Source of the DNA: Syntrophus sp. PtaU1.Bin005
GTDB lineage: Bacteria > Desulfobacterota > Syntrophia > Syntrophales > Syntrophaceae
Reading direction: 5' to 3'
Assembly: GCA_002067745.1 (NCBI GenBank)
Contig: MVRU01000016.1
Location: forward strand, 1-47,385
DNA length: 47,385 nt
Below, piece by piece: positions 26,325 through 37,180 of this stretch. Under the pieces are notes generated by a model. The model was given only the letters and a program-made list of their open reading frames with translations. It was not told the DNA's origin and searched no databases. The position numbers were made by a program, and so were the translations under genes. Within the stretch, counting starts at the first letter, position 1; each line of letters begins with the position of its first letter.

Positions 26325-27587
26325 TCAAGTTTCCCTTGGGGCGGCAACCTCTTCATCGATGATCCTTCCCGCCTCCTCGATCCAGAGCTGCGCGGTTGAC
26401 TCCTCGACCCCCGAAAGAGCCGACAGCATCTCACAATCTGCCGCAGCGATCATGGCGACACTCTTCAAGCCCTTGCCGAAGAGCAGCTCAGCGGTTGCCT
26501 CCTCCATTCCGGGGATCTTCAGGAGGTCTGAATACCCGGGGCTATCCTTCTCGGCCTCAGCCGATTCGCTTTTGACATCAATCTTCCACCCGGTCAACTT
26601 TACGGCTAGGCGCACATTCTGCCCGTTCTTCCCGATAGCAAGAGACAGCTGGTCGTCCGGAACAATCACCTCCATCGCATGATTCGCCTCATCCATGATC
26701 ACGCGGCTCACCTTCGCCGGCGAGAGGGCGCTGCTGACATATTGCACGGCATCATCGGAATAGGGGATGATGTCGATTTTTTCTCCCCGCAACTCCTGAA
26801 CAACACTCTGGACACGGGCCCCACGCATGCCGACGCAGGCCCCGACAGGATCGATGTCCTTGTCCTTCGTCCTCACGGCAATTTTGGCCCGCTTGCCCGG
26901 CTCCCGGGAAACATTGATGACCTCGATCAACCCCTCGTCAATTTCCGGAACCTCGACCTCGAAGAGCGATTTCAGGAAATTGGGATGCGTGCGGGAAAGC
27001 AGGATCTGAGGCCCCTTGGAAACTTTTTTTACGTCATAGATGAAACTGCGGATCCGGTCCCCCCGCTTGTAAGACTCCCGGTGAATCTGTTCGGACACCG
27101 GGAGCACCCCCTCCGCACGGCCCAGATTGACAATGATGCTCCCCGCCTCGAACCGCTGCACAAAGCCATTGACCAGCTCACCCTTGCGATCCTTGTACTC
27201 GTCGTAGACATTGTCCCGTTCGGCATCCTTCACCCTCTGAACAATAATCTGCTTGGCGGTCTGAACGGCGATGCGTCCGAACGTGCTCGTCTCGATCTTC
27301 ATCCCGAGGCTGTCACCCGGCTCAGCCTCCTCATCCAGATCCCGGTGGGCAACCTCCAGGGAAATCTGCATATCCGGATCAGTAACCCTTTCAACCACCG
27401 TTTTAAACTGGAACACCTCGATTTCGCCCAGGTCCTCGTTGTAATGAGCTTCGATATCCACATGGGGCCCCAGCTTCTTCCGCGCCGCCGTCAGCATCGC
27501 CGTCTCAAGGGCCTCGATGATGATACTCTTATCCAGTCCTCTATCCTTACCCATCTGTTCGATCAGACGTTTAAGTTCCGGAACCAT
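26325..27587 (-). CDS. nusA: Transcription termination/antitermination protein NusA
   Basis: Binds RNA polymerase and modulates pausing and termination. N-terminal polymerase-binding domain (1-125), S1 domain (about 130-200), two KH domains (about 225-345, with VGACVGMRGARVQSV and AIGKNGQNVRLA) and a helix-hairpin-helix tail (about 355-410). ATG 27587 was chosen because GGAGG lies 8 bases upstream; a GTG at 27602 in frame overlaps that site. 420 residues. Confidence 0.96.
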   Translation of the reverse strand: MVPELKRLIEQMGKDRGLDKSIIIEALETAMLTAARKKLGPHVDIEAHYNEDLGEIEVFQFKTVVERVTDPDMQISLEVAHRDLDEEAEPGDSLGMKIETSTFGRIAVQTAKQIIVQRVKDAERDNVYDEYKDRKGELVNGFVQRFEAGSIIVNLGRAEGVLPVSEQIHRESYKRGDRIRSFIYDVKKVSKGPQILLSRTHPNFLKSLFEVEVPEIDEGLIEVINVSREPGKRAKIAVRTKDKDIDPVGACVGMRGARVQSVVQELRGEKIDIIPYSDDAVQYVSSALSPAKVSRVIMDEANHAMEVIVPDDQLSLAIGKNGQNVRLAVKLTGWKIDVKSESAEAEKDSPGYSDLLKIPGMEEATAELLFGKGLKSVAMIAAADCEMLSALSGVEESTAQLWIEEAGRIIDEEVAAPRET

Positions 27588-27704
27588 GAAATTTTCCTCC
27601 ACCTCTCTATTTCAATCGCTTTTTTTTGGCCGCCTTTTCCAGTGGCAGAGAGCGCAACACGAAATGCCATCGATGCAGGCTGAAAACAGTGATCTGGTTC
27701 GATG

Positions 27705-27738
27705 CGACGCCTGTCGGGCGATTTTTCCGTCAGAGTCG
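27705..27738 (-). promoter_or_regulatory. Hairpin in the rimP-nusA spacer, related to one ahead of pnp
   Basis: CGACGCCTGTCGG (27705-27717) pairs imperfectly with CCGTCAGAGTCG (27727-27738). Its core resembles the element at 20199-20228: both contain CGGGCGATTTTT followed by a CG(G)TCAG stretch. Confidence 0.45.
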
Positions 27739-27755
27739 TCCCAGCCGGGATTTCC

Positions 27756-28241
27756 TTAATCGAACCGATAGATCAGATTCGCCTTGACAACCAAGTCCCT
27801 GGGGATTTGATACAGTTTGGAACCCATCTCAACCACCAGCACTTTCCGACCTTCCTCTTCCCGGAACTCAACCAGCCTGCCCCGGAAATGGCGGATGCCC
27901 TCCACCTTCTGTTCCAGCCGGACGCTTACATCACACCCCTGATAGAGGACAAAATCCTTGTCCCGGACGAGGGGTCGATCGAGGCCGGGCGACGATACCT
28001 CCAGGGTATACGGACCCGGGGGAAGATCATGAACATCCAGGAGATCACCGAGCTGACCGCTGATCCCCGAACAATCGTCCAGGGTCACTCCGCCTTCACG
28101 GTCCATATAGATCCGGACGATCCACCGGGTCTTCATGCGCAGGCACTCCACCTGGATCAGTTCGAAGCCTTCAGACTCCAGAACCGGTTCCACCAGGCGC
28201 CAGATGTCCTCCCGGAGTTTTTTTACATATTCACTGGCCAT
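27756..28241 (-). CDS. rimP: Ribosome maturation factor RimP
   Basis: Required for 30S assembly. An N-terminal alpha/beta domain (VEPVLESEGFELIQVE) is followed by the SPGLDRPL motif and a C-terminal Sm-like domain. 161 residues, standard. It is first in the rimP-nusA-infB order. A spacer of 168 bases to nusA holds a hairpin related to the one before pnp. A terminator at 28282-28308 lies upstream, so it depends on readthrough or its own promoter. Confidence 0.94.
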   Translation of the reverse strand: MASEYVKKLREDIWRLVEPVLESEGFELIQVECLRMKTRWIVRIYMDREGGVTLDDCSGISGQLGDLLDVHDLPPGPYTLEVSSPGLDRPLVRDKDFVLYQGCDVSVRLEQKVEGIRHFRGRLVEFREEEGRKVLVVEMGSKLYQIPRDLVVKANLIYRFD

Positions 28242-28281
28242 GAGTTCGATTCAACGATTCTGCTCGACAGGGAACCTCATA

Positions 28282-28308
28282 AAACAAAAAAGTGGGCAAC
28301 TGCCCACT
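28282..28308 (-). terminator. Rho-independent terminator between tRNA-Gly and rimP
   Basis: On the minus strand AGTGGGC and GCCCACT (28291-28308) form a 7-bp stem with a 4-base loop, followed by six T and then G TTTT. It would end the tRNA transcript or act as an attenuator for rimP-nusA-infB. Confidence 0.85.
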
Positions 28309-28408
28309 CCAGAAGATCCGACAATGACTTAGGAAGATTCCCGAACAACGCCACAGCAACAGATACACTGCTTTCTCCGACATCACAAATCACCCGGAGG
28401 GGAATATC

Positions 28409-28484
<76 letters not shown>

Positions 28485-28513
28485 CTTGAAAAATACAGGA
28501 AAAAGCTTGCCTA

Positions 28514-28541
28514 TCTTATTCAAGAGGATGCTTTTGTCAAG
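28514..28541 (-). promoter_or_regulatory. Sigma-70 promoter of tRNA-Gly
   Basis: Minus-strand TTGACA (28536-28541, perfect) and TAAGAT (28514-28519) are 16 bases apart, about 30 bases before the mature tRNA. The -35 box covers the stop codon of hisD. Confidence 0.7.
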
Positions 28542-29838
28542 GATTTTTTCCCGCCAGTCTCAATGAAATTGACTTCCCATGGGCGTCAAGGCCCTCCAGA
28601 TGGGCAAAGCGGGCCGCCTGAGGGCCGTATTCCTCAAGCACTTCCCGGCTCAGGGAAAGGACACTGATCCGCTTCACGAAATCATAGACCCCCAGGGCCG
28701 AGGAAAAACGGGCGGTTCCACCGGTGGGGAGGACGTGGTTGGGCCCCGCGATATAGTCGCCCACCGCCTCGGGCGTATAGGAACCAAGAAAAACCGCTCC
28801 GGCATGCCGAATGCCCTCCAGGAGATTCCAGGGGTCCTTCACCATCAGCTCCAGGTGTTCCGGAGCGAAGCGATTGGCCACGGCCACGGCCTCATCGAGA
28901 TTCTCCGTGACCAGGATGGCTCCGAAGGCCTCAAGGGACCGCTGGGCGATCGCCCTTCGCGGAAGGTTCTCCAATTGCCGTTCCAACTCCGCAGAGACCG
29001 CCCGGGCCAGGACGTCATCCGGCGTCAGCAGAACGGCACTGGCCATTTCGTCGTGCTCCGCCTGGGAAAGGAGATCCGCCGCGACCAGGGAAGGCTGCGC
29101 CGAGCTGTCCGCAATGACGAGGATTTCGCTTGGACCGGCGATCATGTCAATGGAGACCTGACCGAATACCATTTTTTTTGCGGCGGCCACATAGGCGTTT
29201 CCCGGACCGACAATCTTGTCCACCCGGGGAATTGCTTCCGTACCGTAGGCCAGGGCGGCCACAGCCTGCGCCCCTCCGATTTTGAAGATGCGACGGATGC
29301 CGCAGAGTTTCGCCGCCGCCGCGATCAACGGGGAAATCTTTCCGTCCCTTGAAGGGTTGACCAGAAAAAGTTCCTCAACCCCGGCAAGCCTGGCCGGAAT
29401 AGCCGCCATGAGCACCGTGGACGGGTAGGAAGCCGATCCCCCCGGCGCGTAAATCCCAACCCGCTCCAGGGGAATGATCCGCTGGCCGAGGATGCTGCCG
29501 GGCTTCTCGGATACGGTCCAGCTTTCGGCAATCTGGTGACGATGAAAGGCTTCGATCCTCTGCGCGGCCTGCTGCAGTATGGCCAGATCCGGGCCTTCCA
29601 CCCGGGCGGCCGCCTCTTCCAGTTCACCCTCGGAAACGGCCACGGTCTGCGCCGTCAGGATGTGCCCGTCGAAGCGCCGCGTGTAATCGAAAAGGGCTTC
29701 GTCCCCCCTGCGGGCCACATCTTCGACGATCCCCTTGACCACCTTCCAGAGCTCTTCATCGAAGACCCGGCCCCGCCCGGTAATCCGGCGGTAAAGGGCT
29801 TCAAAATCCGAATCCGTCGTTTTCACAATGTTCATCAT
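28537..29838 (-). CDS. hisD: Histidinol dehydrogenase
   Basis: Zn-dependent, NAD-linked last step of histidine synthesis (histidinol to histidine). Family signatures: [50 protein letters not shown], and the Zn/catalytic stretch [13 protein letters not shown]. 433 residues, full length. The start overlaps the murA stop by 4 bases (ATGA). It is the only his gene in the window. Confidence 0.96.
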   Translation of the reverse strand: MMNIVKTTDSDFEALYRRITGRGRVFDEELWKVVKGIVEDVARRGDEALFDYTRRFDGHILTAQTVAVSEGELEEAAARVEGPDLAILQQAAQRIEAFHRHQIAESWTVSEKPGSILGQRIIPLERVGIYAPGGSASYPSTVLMAAIPARLAGVEELFLVNPSRDGKISPLIAAAAKLCGIRRIFKIGGAQAVAALAYGTEAIPRVDKIVGPGNAYVAAAKKMVFGQVSIDMIAGPSEILVIADSSAQPSLVAADLLSQAEHDEMASAVLLTPDDVLARAVSAELERQLENLPRRAIAQRSLEAFGAILVTENLDEAVAVANRFAPEHLELMVKDPWNLLEGIRHAGAVFLGSYTPEAVGDYIAGPNHVLPTGGTARFSSALGVYDFVKRISVLSLSREVLEEYGPQAARFAHLEGLDAHGKSISLRLAGKNP

Positions 29839-31091
29839 GCCCCCGATACTCTGCGGATGTCGGCGCCCAGGGCTGAAAATTTCTTTTCAATGTCCTGATA
29901 GCCCCGGTCAAGGTGATAGACCCGCGACAGTTCCGTTGTCCCCCGGGCTGCCAGACCGGCCAGGATGAGGGAGGCCGACGCCCGGAGATCCGTCGCCATG
30001 ACGGGAGCGCCCTTCAGGGCGTTCACCCCCTTGACGATCGCGCTGTTGCCCTGAATATGAATGTCGGCGCCCATGCGCATCAGCTCGCCCACATGCATGA
30101 AACGATTTTCAAACACCGTTTCCGTGATGACGCTGAGCCCCTCGGCCACGGCCATCATGGACATCATCTGGGCCTGGAGATCCGTCGGGAATCCTGGATG
30201 GGGAAGGGTCTTGATATCCACGCTCCGGACTCTTCCGTTTCCTGCCGCCCGCAGCCCGCCGTTCATTGTTTCGATAATCATGCCGGCATCCCTGAGCTTT
30301 TCGATCAGGGCGCAAAGATGGTTCGGCTGACAGCCCAACACCCGGATCTCACCCCCGGTAATGCCCGCCGCGATCATGTAGGTGCCCGCTTCGATCCGGT
30401 CGGGAATGACTTCGGCCTCGACAGGGTGGAGACGCTCCACTCCCTCGACCCGGATTTCGTCCGTCCCGGCACCCGCAATCCTGGCGCCCATTCCAATGAG
30501 CACCTCGGCCAGATTCACGATTTCCGGCTCCCGCGCCGCATTCTTCAACAGGGTAACCCCGTCGGCGAGTGTAGCGGCCATCATGATATTTTCCGTTCCT
30601 CCGACCGTCGGGCTGTCGAAGTAAATGGCCGTCCCCTTCAACCTTCTGGCCTTGGCTTCCACGTAGCCCTCCTTCAGAGCCACCTCCGCTCCCATATCCT
30701 GGAGGGCCTTTATATGGAGGTTGACGGGCCGGGCGCCGATGGCGCAGCCGCCGGGCAGGGATACGCGGGCGATTCCGAACCTGGCCACCAGGGGGCCCAG
30801 AACCAGGATGGACGCCCGCATCGTTTTCACGAGGTCGTAGGACGCTTCGATATTCGTAATTTCTCCGGCATTGATGCGCAGGGCTCCGGGTGTCCCCTCA
30901 ATGACCGCGCCCAGACTCTCCAGAAGCTTTCTCGTGGTGCGGATGTCCATCAGGTCCGGTATGTTGGTAAAGGAGTTCCAGCCATCCGTCAGGAGGGAGG
31001 CGGCCATGATGGGAAGTGCGGCATTTTTGGCGCCGCTGATCCGGACCTCTCCCGCAAGGGGTTTCCCGCCGTCAATGATGATTTTATCCAC
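29835..31091 (-). CDS. murA: UDP-N-acetylglucosamine 1-carboxyvinyltransferase
   Basis: First committed step of peptidoglycan synthesis, adding enolpyruvate from PEP to UDP-GlcNAc. Starts [22 protein letters not shown] after the initiator; the catalytic Cys116 is in [12 protein letters not shown], so the fosfomycin-sensitive form. The start is GTG 31091, with AGAGGAAG about 6 bases upstream; the frame stays open to 31331 but that part overlaps prmC in another frame. 418 residues. Confidence 0.95.
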   Translation of the reverse strand: MDKIIIDGGKPLAGEVRISGAKNAALPIMAASLLTDGWNSFTNIPDLMDIRTTRKLLESLGAVIEGTPGALRINAGEITNIEASYDLVKTMRASILVLGPLVARFGIARVSLPGGCAIGARPVNLHIKALQDMGAEVALKEGYVEAKARRLKGTAIYFDSPTVGGTENIMMAATLADGVTLLKNAAREPEIVNLAEVLIGMGARIAGAGTDEIRVEGVERLHPVEAEVIPDRIEAGTYMIAAGITGGEIRVLGCQPNHLCALIEKLRDAGMIIETMNGGLRAAGNGRVRSVDIKTLPHPGFPTDLQAQMMSMMAVAEGLSVITETVFENRFMHVGELMRMGADIHIQGNSAIVKGVNALKGAPVMATDLRASASLILAGLAARGTTELSRVYHLDRGYQDIEKKFSALGADIRRVSGA

Positions 31092-31950
31092 GCTTGCTTC
31101 CTCTCTTTCGCGCCTTCGCAACCCGCCAGCGCCCCGCATAATCCTTCCGGAAGGCCACTTCCCGGTACAGGCCGGATCTCGATAACAAGTCCTCGACCAG
31201 CTGCTGCTGGCCGTCGCCGATTTCCAGCAGGAGCCATCCCCCCGGTTTGAGGTAACGGGGAGCCTGCGGGATGATGTCCGAATAAAAATCCATTCCCTCC
31301 CTCCCGGCCAGCAGAGCCTGCCGGGGTTCAAAGTCCCTGATTTCCCTGGACAGCCGGGAAAAGTCCTCCACAGCGATATAGGGGGGATTGGAAACGATCA
31401 CATCAAAGTCGCCCTGCACCGGAGAAAAGAGATCCCCCTGGAGAAACTGGATCCGGCTGTTCCCCAGATTCCGGGCGGCATTTGCGGCAGCAACCGCCAG
31501 GGCCCCCGGGGAAATATCCGTTGCCGTAATCCGGGCATCGGGCCGTTCAGAGGCCAGGGAAACGGCAATCGCCCCGCTTCCCGTTCCCAGTTCGAGAATG
31601 CCGGGACAAGGGGCTCTGTTCAGAGCCGGCACATTCAGGACTTCCTCCACCAGGATCTCCGTATCCGGGCGCGGGATCAGAACCCGGGCGTCCACGGCAA
31701 ATTCCAGGGACCAGAATTCCTTATGCCCCACCAGATAGGCCACCGGTTCACCCTGCTGCCGCCTTGCCACCCAGGTGCGGAACCCCTCTGTCTCCGGATC
31801 GCTCATATCCCGGTCGGAATGGACAAAAAGCCAGGTCCGGTCTTTGCCAAGGAAAGAGGCCAGAAGGACTTCCGCATCCAGCCGCGGCGTCGGCAGCCCT
31901 GAAGAAAGGAACGCCTCCGCCGCGCTTTCAATCTGCTGTGCAATCTTCAT
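31084..31950 (-). CDS. prmC: Peptide chain release factor N(5)-glutamine methyltransferase
   Basis: Methylates the Gln of the GGQ motif in release factors, fitting its place right after prfA. N-terminal helical domain ([19 protein letters not shown]), then a SAM-binding Rossmann domain ([16 protein letters not shown]) and the catalytic NPPY. 288 residues from ATG 31950; a GTG at 31959 would add three residues. The 3' end overlaps murA by 8 bases. Confidence 0.94.
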   Translation of the reverse strand: MKIAQQIESAAEAFLSSGLPTPRLDAEVLLASFLGKDRTWLFVHSDRDMSDPETEGFRTWVARRQQGEPVAYLVGHKEFWSLEFAVDARVLIPRPDTEILVEEVLNVPALNRAPCPGILELGTGSGAIAVSLASERPDARITATDISPGALAVAAANAARNLGNSRIQFLQGDLFSPVQGDFDVIVSNPPYIAVEDFSRLSREIRDFEPRQALLAGREGMDFYSDIIPQAPRYLKPGGWLLLEIGDGQQQLVEDLLSRSGLYREVAFRKDYAGRWRVAKARKRGSKRG

Positions 31951-31983
31951 CTCTGTCACAGAAAAGGGAACGTTCGGCGGCGA

Positions 31984-33054
31984 TCAATTCGTCGATTGCT
32001 TAAGGGACTCTGCCTGGTAATGGGCCGTCAAGGCATCGACAAACTCCTGGATCTCTCCCCCCAGGATATTTTCCAGGCTGTAAAGGGTCAATCCGACGCG
32101 GTGATCCGTAACCCGGCCCTGGGGAAAGTTGTAGGTCCGGATTCTTTCGCTCCGGTCTCCGCTTCCCACCTGGCTTTTCCTGGCCTCCGATATCTCCTCA
32201 TTCTGCTTTTTGACCATGATGTCGAGAAGCCGGGCCCGCAGGACCTTCATTCCCTTGGCCTTGTTCTTGAGCTGCGATTTTTCGTCCTGGCAGCTGACGA
32301 CCAGCCCCGTGGGCAGATGGGTAATCCGCACGGCAGAATCCGTGGTATTGACGCTCTGCCCTCCGTGGCCGCTTGAATGGAAGACATCGATGCGCAGATC
32401 ATTGGGGTCAATGGTGACCTCGACCTCGTCAGCCTCCGGCATAATCGCCACGGTCACAGCCGAGGTATGAATCCTTCCCTGGGCCTCCGTTATGGGAACA
32501 CGCTGAACCCGGTGGACCCCGCTTTCATATTTCAACTGGCTGAACGCTCCCTGGCCGGCAATCGAGGCGATGATTTCCTTGAATCCGCCGACGCCGCCGG
32601 ACGGGGTGCTGCTGACCACCTCCACCTTCCAGCACCGCGTTTCCGCATAACGGGCATACATGCGGAAAAGATCCCCCACAAACAAGCCCGCTTCATCGCC
32701 TCCCGTTCCCGCTCGGATTTCCAGAAACACGTTCCGGTCATCATTGGGATCCTTGGGGAGAAGGAGGATTTTCAGCCTTTCCTCCAGTTCAGCCAACTGA
32801 TTCCGGAGTTCCGGCAATTCTTCCCGGACGATTTCCTTCAGCTCCTCGTCATCCCCCCGCAGCAGCTGCTGCCCTTCTTCAATGCGTTCGCTGGTCTTCT
32901 CATAGTCGCGGTAAGTATCCACAAGGTCGCGGAGATCGGCGTGCTCCTTGGCATATTTCTGATAGAGATTCTGCCGGGTCACAACGGTCGGGTCGCTTAA
33001 AAGCTTTTCCAGTTCCTGGTAGCGCGATTCCACTTCTTTCAGTTTGCTGAACAT
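31984..33054 (-). CDS. prfA: Peptide chain release factor 1
   Basis: Reads UAA and UAG. The stop-codon tripeptide P187-I188-T189 identifies RF1 rather than RF2, and the catalytic GGQ is at 231-233 ([17 protein letters not shown]). 356 residues, standard. It sits 33 bases upstream of prmC. Since rpmE lies 351 bases upstream, it may have its own promoter. Confidence 0.96.
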   Translation of the reverse strand: MFSKLKEVESRYQELEKLLSDPTVVTRQNLYQKYAKEHADLRDLVDTYRDYEKTSERIEEGQQLLRGDDEELKEIVREELPELRNQLAELEERLKILLLPKDPNDDRNVFLEIRAGTGGDEAGLFVGDLFRMYARYAETRCWKVEVVSSTPSGGVGGFKEIIASIAGQGAFSQLKYESGVHRVQRVPITEAQGRIHTSAVTVAIMPEADEVEVTIDPNDLRIDVFHSSGHGGQSVNTTDSAVRITHLPTGLVVSCQDEKSQLKNKAKGMKVLRARLLDIMVKKQNEEISEARKSQVGSGDRSERIRTYNFPQGRVTDHRVGLTLYSLENILGGEIQEFVDALTAHYQAESLKQSTN

Positions 33055-33405
33055 GATTTCCGTTTCTATCTGTGCATCAGGCGGCGATCTTCGGAACGGG
33101 CCAAAAACATCCGCACGAAGAACCCACCCTTGCAGGTTTTTCTAGAAAAATCCCAGAAGAATTCTCGAAGAGGTATTTTCTGTCCAAGGAGGGGAAATGG
33201 TTCGGCGCTTCGGCTCGTTCCCGGTTTTGCCCGGAAGGCGAGAAAACCGCCGCGCCGTTTTACTCCGATTCAGGATCGGGACCGCATCCGAACCGGCAAC
33301 CGGCCGGCCCTTCGGCACCTCCGGCAGAAGAAATACGCCGCCTCTGCATCGTCGCCTTGATCTCACCGTGATCCGGAATTGAAGTTTTCGAGGGAAAAAA
33401 CGCCG
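33055..33405. other. Intergenic stretch between rpmE and prfA
   Basis: 351 bases without a recognised gene. A plus-strand frame at 33197-33382 has a perfect AAGGAGG six bases before its ATG, but its 61 residues are Arg/Pro-rich and unlike any family I know, and it opposes the local transcription. Weak GC-rich inverted repeats are present. No clear terminator follows rpmE. Confidence 0.45.
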
Positions 33406-33621
33406 TTACGCCTTTTTGTCGTTAAGCCCGGCATATTTCTGGTTAAAACGCTCCACCCGGCCGGCCGTGTCAATGATCTTCTGCTTCCCCGTGATAAAGG
33501 GATGACACTGGGAACAGATTTCCACCTTGATGTCCTGTTTCGTTGACCGGGTTTCAATCACATTTCCGCAGACGCAGGTAATGGTTGTCGTTTTATATTC
33601 AGGATGAATTCCTTCTTTCAT
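33406..33621 (-). CDS. rpmE: 50S ribosomal protein L31 (zinc form)
   Basis: 71 residues starting MKEGIHPEY, with the Zn ligands CVC and CSQC, and the conserved [21 protein letters not shown]. It is therefore the Cys-containing paralogue used when zinc is sufficient. ATG 33621 fits the family. An ATG 12 bases upstream is too close to its GGAGG. It lies 136 bases after rho. Confidence 0.95.
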   Translation of the reverse strand: MKEGIHPEYKTTTITCVCGNVIETRSTKQDIKVEICSQCHPFITGKQKIIDTAGRVERFNQKYAGLNDKKA

Positions 33622-33757
33622 GATCCTCTGCATACCTCCCTGATGTTTTGATGCCGCCTTGTGCTCCTCGACCGGCGGGAACCGGCATCTGTTCCGACGC
33701 TGAATTTTTGAGGGATTATAATCATCCGGCTCATAAATTCAAGGATTTTTATTCCCG

Positions 33758-35005
33758 TTACGAATTCATGGAATCCAGGAACGCCTGATTGGTCTCCGTC
33801 TTTCTCATCTTGTCGATGATGAATTCCATGGCATCCACCGGGTTCATCTCCTGGAGAAGCCTGCGGAGAATCCAGATCCTGTTGAGGTTCTGCTTTGCCG
33901 TCAGAAGCTCCTCCTTCCTGGTTCCGGAACGGATCAGATCAAAGGCCGGGAAGACGCGCCGATCCGCAATCCGGCGATCCAGATGCAGCTCCATGTTGCC
34001 CGTCCCCTTGAACTCCTCGAAGATTACCTCATCCATACGGCTTCCCGTGTCGATCAAGGCCGTGGAGATGATGGTCAGGCTGCCTCCGTTTTCGATATTC
34101 CGGGCGGCGCCGAAAAACCGCTTGGGTTTATGGAGCGCATTGGAATCCACCCCGCCGGAAAGCACCTTTCCGCTGGGAGGGACGACCGTGTTGTAGGCCC
34201 TGGCCAGCCGCGTGATGCTGTCCAGGAGGATGACGACGTCCCGCTTGTGCTCGACGAGCCGCTTCGCCTTCTCGATGACCATCTCCGCAACCTGGACATG
34301 GCGGGTCGCGGGTTCGTCAAAGGTGGAGGAGATCACCTCTCCGTTGACGCTTCTCTGCATGTCGGTCACTTCCTCGGGCCTCTCGTCGATGAGCAGCACC
34401 ATGAGAATGACCTCTTTGTGATTGGCCGTGATGCTGTGGGCGATATCCTGGAGAAGAACCGTCTTTCCTGCCCGGGGAGGCGAAACAATGAGCCCGCGCT
34501 GGCCTTTGCCTATGGGCGTAAAGAGATCCATGACGCGTGTGGAATAATTCTCCGGGTCACCTTCCAGATTGAGTTTTTCCTGGGGATAGACGGGGGTGAG
34601 ATTATCGAAAAGGATTTTATCGCGGGCGAATTCCGAGCCCTCATAGTTGATGGTGTCGACCTTGAGCAGAGCGAAATACTTTTCACCCTCCTTCGGCGGC
34701 CTGACCTCCCCGGAGATTGTGTCCCCGGTCCGCAGATTGAACCGCCGGATCTGTGAAGGGGAAATGTAGATGTCATCGGGGCTGGGGAGGTAGTTGTAAT
34801 CGACGGCCCGGAGAAAGCCGAAACCGTCGGGAAGGATTTCAAGCACGCCCGACCCTGAGATCATCCCGTTTTTTTCCGCCTGAGCCTGCAGGATTGCAAA
34901 GATGAGATCCTGCCTTCTCATTCCGCTGGCGCCGACCACGTTCAACTCCTTGGCAAGATGGGCCAGTTCACTGATCGGCTGTCTTTTGATTTCTTCAATA
35001 TTCAT
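33758..35005 (-). CDS. rho: Transcription termination factor Rho
   Basis: Hexameric RNA helicase. An N-terminal Rho domain ([20 protein letters not shown]), the RNA-binding cold-shock-like domain ([14 protein letters not shown]), then the ATPase core with P-loop PPRAGKT (Lys181) and [13 protein letters not shown]. 415 residues. ATG 35005 has AAGGA about 8 bases upstream; the frame extends to 35092 without family similarity. Confidence 0.96.
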   Translation of the reverse strand: MNIEEIKRQPISELAHLAKELNVVGASGMRRQDLIFAILQAQAEKNGMISGSGVLEILPDGFGFLRAVDYNYLPSPDDIYISPSQIRRFNLRTGDTISGEVRPPKEGEKYFALLKVDTINYEGSEFARDKILFDNLTPVYPQEKLNLEGDPENYSTRVMDLFTPIGKGQRGLIVSPPRAGKTVLLQDIAHSITANHKEVILMVLLIDERPEEVTDMQRSVNGEVISSTFDEPATRHVQVAEMVIEKAKRLVEHKRDVVILLDSITRLARAYNTVVPPSGKVLSGGVDSNALHKPKRFFGAARNIENGGSLTIISTALIDTGSRMDEVIFEEFKGTGNMELHLDRRIADRRVFPAFDLIRSGTRKEELLTAKQNLNRIWILRRLLQEMNPVDAMEFIIDKMRKTETNQAFLDSMNS

Positions 35006-35241
35006 ATTCTTATCCTTACGAGTATCCCGGTGGAAATACCTATGCGGCGCATGGGGGCACAACTCCGACCCGGCAGCGCGCCTACACTCCATAAGTGAAC
35101 CATTTCTTTACGGGAAAAGTGCAACTTTATTTGCAACGAGCGAAAAATGAGGAACGTGGATTAATGTAATAGATTGCTATTCTGAACTCAGGAATAATCC
35201 ATGCGGAAGGGCTTGATATAATCCTTTCTCAGCGCCGTGCA

Positions 35242-35267
35242 ATAATATAATCTCCCGGTGATGTCAA
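35242..35267 (-). promoter_or_regulatory. Candidate rho promoter
   Basis: Minus-strand TTGACA (35262-35267) and TATTAT (35242-35247) lie in the 271-base spacer upstream of rho. The spacing of 14 is short, so this is tentative. Confidence 0.3.
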
Positions 35268-35276
35268 GAAATATTT

Positions 35277-36098
35277 TTATATTCCGTGTGTTTCAACTTT
35301 ATTGAGCATAATAAAATTGACATGCCGCCCGGTGTGACCCCGCTCCCTCCGGTGAGAAAAGAACAGATCCGGGTTGCAGCAGGTGCAGTGGCCGGAAAGC
35401 GCGACATGGTTTCCCTGGAGGCCTTTTTCGAGAAGCTGGTGAAAATTGGCCTGGGGCAAGTCCAGGTTCCAGCGTTCGAAATGGGACCTGGACCGGAAAA
35501 ACCGTTCCGACCCGGAATGATGATTCATCGCCCGGTAGACCCGGCCATCGACTTCATAACAGCAAGGTCCGATGGAAGGGCCGATAGCCGCCAGGATATC
35601 CGCCGGACGGCATTGAAATTCCCTGACCATGACGTCAACGACCCTGGCAGCGATTTTCAATGCGGTTCCTCCCCATCCTGCATGAATCGCGCCAACGACT
35701 TGCCGACAGGGATCCAGAAGAAAAACCGGGACACAATCGGCGGTTTTGATGCAGAGGGCCACACCGGGAAGGCCCGTCACACAGGCATCACAGGCGGGCG
35801 CGTCCCTGTCGGGCGCCGAAGAGGGGTCTTCCCTGACCACAAGGACCTCGTCTCCGTGAACCTGGTCCAGCACCAGGAAGGAGCGGAGCGTGATGCCGAA
35901 GGAGCGGCTGAGAATGTTCCAGTTTTCTTCAACCCGCACCGGGTCGTCCCCCTGTGCGGCAGTCACGTTCAAAGAGGCAAAAGGTCCCTCACTGACCCCG
36001 CCCCGGCGGGTGCAGAAGGCATGGGTTAGAAATTTGAAGTCCTGTAAATTCGGAGCCTGAAGAAAGGCAACCGAATTTCGCTGAGCTATGGGGAACAC
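35277..36098 (-). CDS. pgeF: Peptidoglycan editing factor / multicopper-like purine nucleoside phosphorylase (PgeF/YfiH)
   Basis: The laccase-domain family. E. coli YfiH edits cytosolic peptidoglycan precursors, and the human homologue LACC1 is a purine nucleoside enzyme. Metal ligands are visible in LDQVHGDEV, IKTADCVPV, AIHAGWGGTA and the C-terminal CTCCNPDLFFSHRR. GTG 36098 is preferred because AAGGAGA lies 4-5 bases upstream and the product is then 273 residues as in the family; the open frame continues to 36206. It follows rluD. Confidence 0.9.
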   Translation of the reverse strand: MFPIAQRNSVAFLQAPNLQDFKFLTHAFCTRRGGVSEGPFASLNVTAAQGDDPVRVEENWNILSRSFGITLRSFLVLDQVHGDEVLVVREDPSSAPDRDAPACDACVTGLPGVALCIKTADCVPVFLLDPCRQVVGAIHAGWGGTALKIAARVVDVMVREFQCRPADILAAIGPSIGPCCYEVDGRVYRAMNHHSGSERFFRSRSHFERWNLDLPQANFHQLLEKGLQGNHVALSGHCTCCNPDLFFSHRRERGHTGRHVNFIMLNKVETHGI

Positions 36099-36187
36099 GT
36101 CTTCTCCTTGAATTTTCCCTGATGGTGATACGTAGAACGCCCCGCTGCCTCTGTCCGGAGGGATTGAAACCTGAAAAAAAGAGCATT

Positions 36188-37168
36188 CTAAAGGCGGGCA
36201 AGGCAATGTTCCCGCAGGAAGCGGCAGAGTTCCGCCATGTCCGCAGGGAGGGGAGCCTCGAATTCCATCTGTTCACCCCCTACAGGGTGAACAAACGAAA
36301 GGCGCACTGCATGAAGGGCCTGCCGGTTCATTCCCTTCAGGCGGGACCGGACGACCGGGTCCGTGATGGCGGAAATCCGCTTCGTACTCCCATAAACCGG
36401 ATCGCCGACCACCGGGTGTCCTGTCACCGCCAGGTGCACCCGGATCTGGTGGGTTCTCCCGGTTTCAATAGCCACTTTCAGGAGTGCCGCCACGCCGAAC
36501 CGCTCGGTTATTTCCCAGGAAGTGACGGCTCTTTTCCCCCGCCGACTTTTTGTCGACATTTTTTTCCGTTCCACGGGGTGCCGCCCAACCGGCAGATCGA
36601 TCGTCCCCTGATTCTCTCCGGGGTTCCCATAAACGAGGGCGACATAGGTCTTTTGGACCTGGCGGTTCTTGAATTGAGACGCAAGCCCCGAATGGGCCGC
36701 ATCGGTTTTGGCAACCACCAGCACACCGGAGGTGTCCCTGTCCAGACGATGCACGATTCCCGGACGCAGAACTCCTCCGATTCCCGGCAAATCCCGGCAG
36801 TGGTGGAGAAGGGCATGCACCAGGGTTCCTTCCGCATGCCCCGCCGCCGGATGAACCACCAGTCCGGCCGGTTTGTCCAGCACCAGCAGGTCATGATCTT
36901 CGTAGAGGATGGAGAGAGGGATGTCCTCGGGGAGCAGCTCCAGGGGTTCTGCCTGAGGTTCCTCAAGCGTCACTTCATCGCCGGCACGGAGTTTCCGGCT
37001 TGCCCGGACCGCCTTTGCTCCGCAGACCGCAACCCGTCCGTCATCAATGAGCCGCTTGAGCCGCGCCCGGGAAAGGTCAGGCCGCTGCCTGACCAGGAAC
37101 ACGTCCAGTCGCAGACCGCTGTCCGCCCCGTTGACCGTATACGTCCGGAAGATGGCTCCCTCGTCCAT
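36188..37168 (-). CDS. rluD: Ribosomal large subunit pseudouridine synthase D family
   Basis: An S4 RNA-binding domain (about 17-70) is followed by the RluA-type catalytic domain with Asp143 in IVHRLDRDTSG, and the closing ETGRTHQIRVHL. RluD modifies U1911/1915/1917 in helix 69 of 23S rRNA. 326 residues, normal. It lies 12 bases downstream of selA and 89 upstream of pgeF. Confidence 0.93.
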   Translation of the reverse strand: MDEGAIFRTYTVNGADSGLRLDVFLVRQRPDLSRARLKRLIDDGRVAVCGAKAVRASRKLRAGDEVTLEEPQAEPLELLPEDIPLSILYEDHDLLVLDKPAGLVVHPAAGHAEGTLVHALLHHCRDLPGIGGVLRPGIVHRLDRDTSGVLVVAKTDAAHSGLASQFKNRQVQKTYVALVYGNPGENQGTIDLPVGRHPVERKKMSTKSRRGKRAVTSWEITERFGVAALLKVAIETGRTHQIRVHLAVTGHPVVGDPVYGSTKRISAITDPVVRSRLKGMNRQALHAVRLSFVHPVGGEQMEFEAPLPADMAELCRFLREHCLARL

Positions 37169-37180
37169 GCCTGTGACAGG

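Noticed and set aside
29913-31250. 445-codon plus-strand frame opposite murA
   Set aside because: Antisense shadow of a confident gene; His/Arg/Gly-rich product without motifs.
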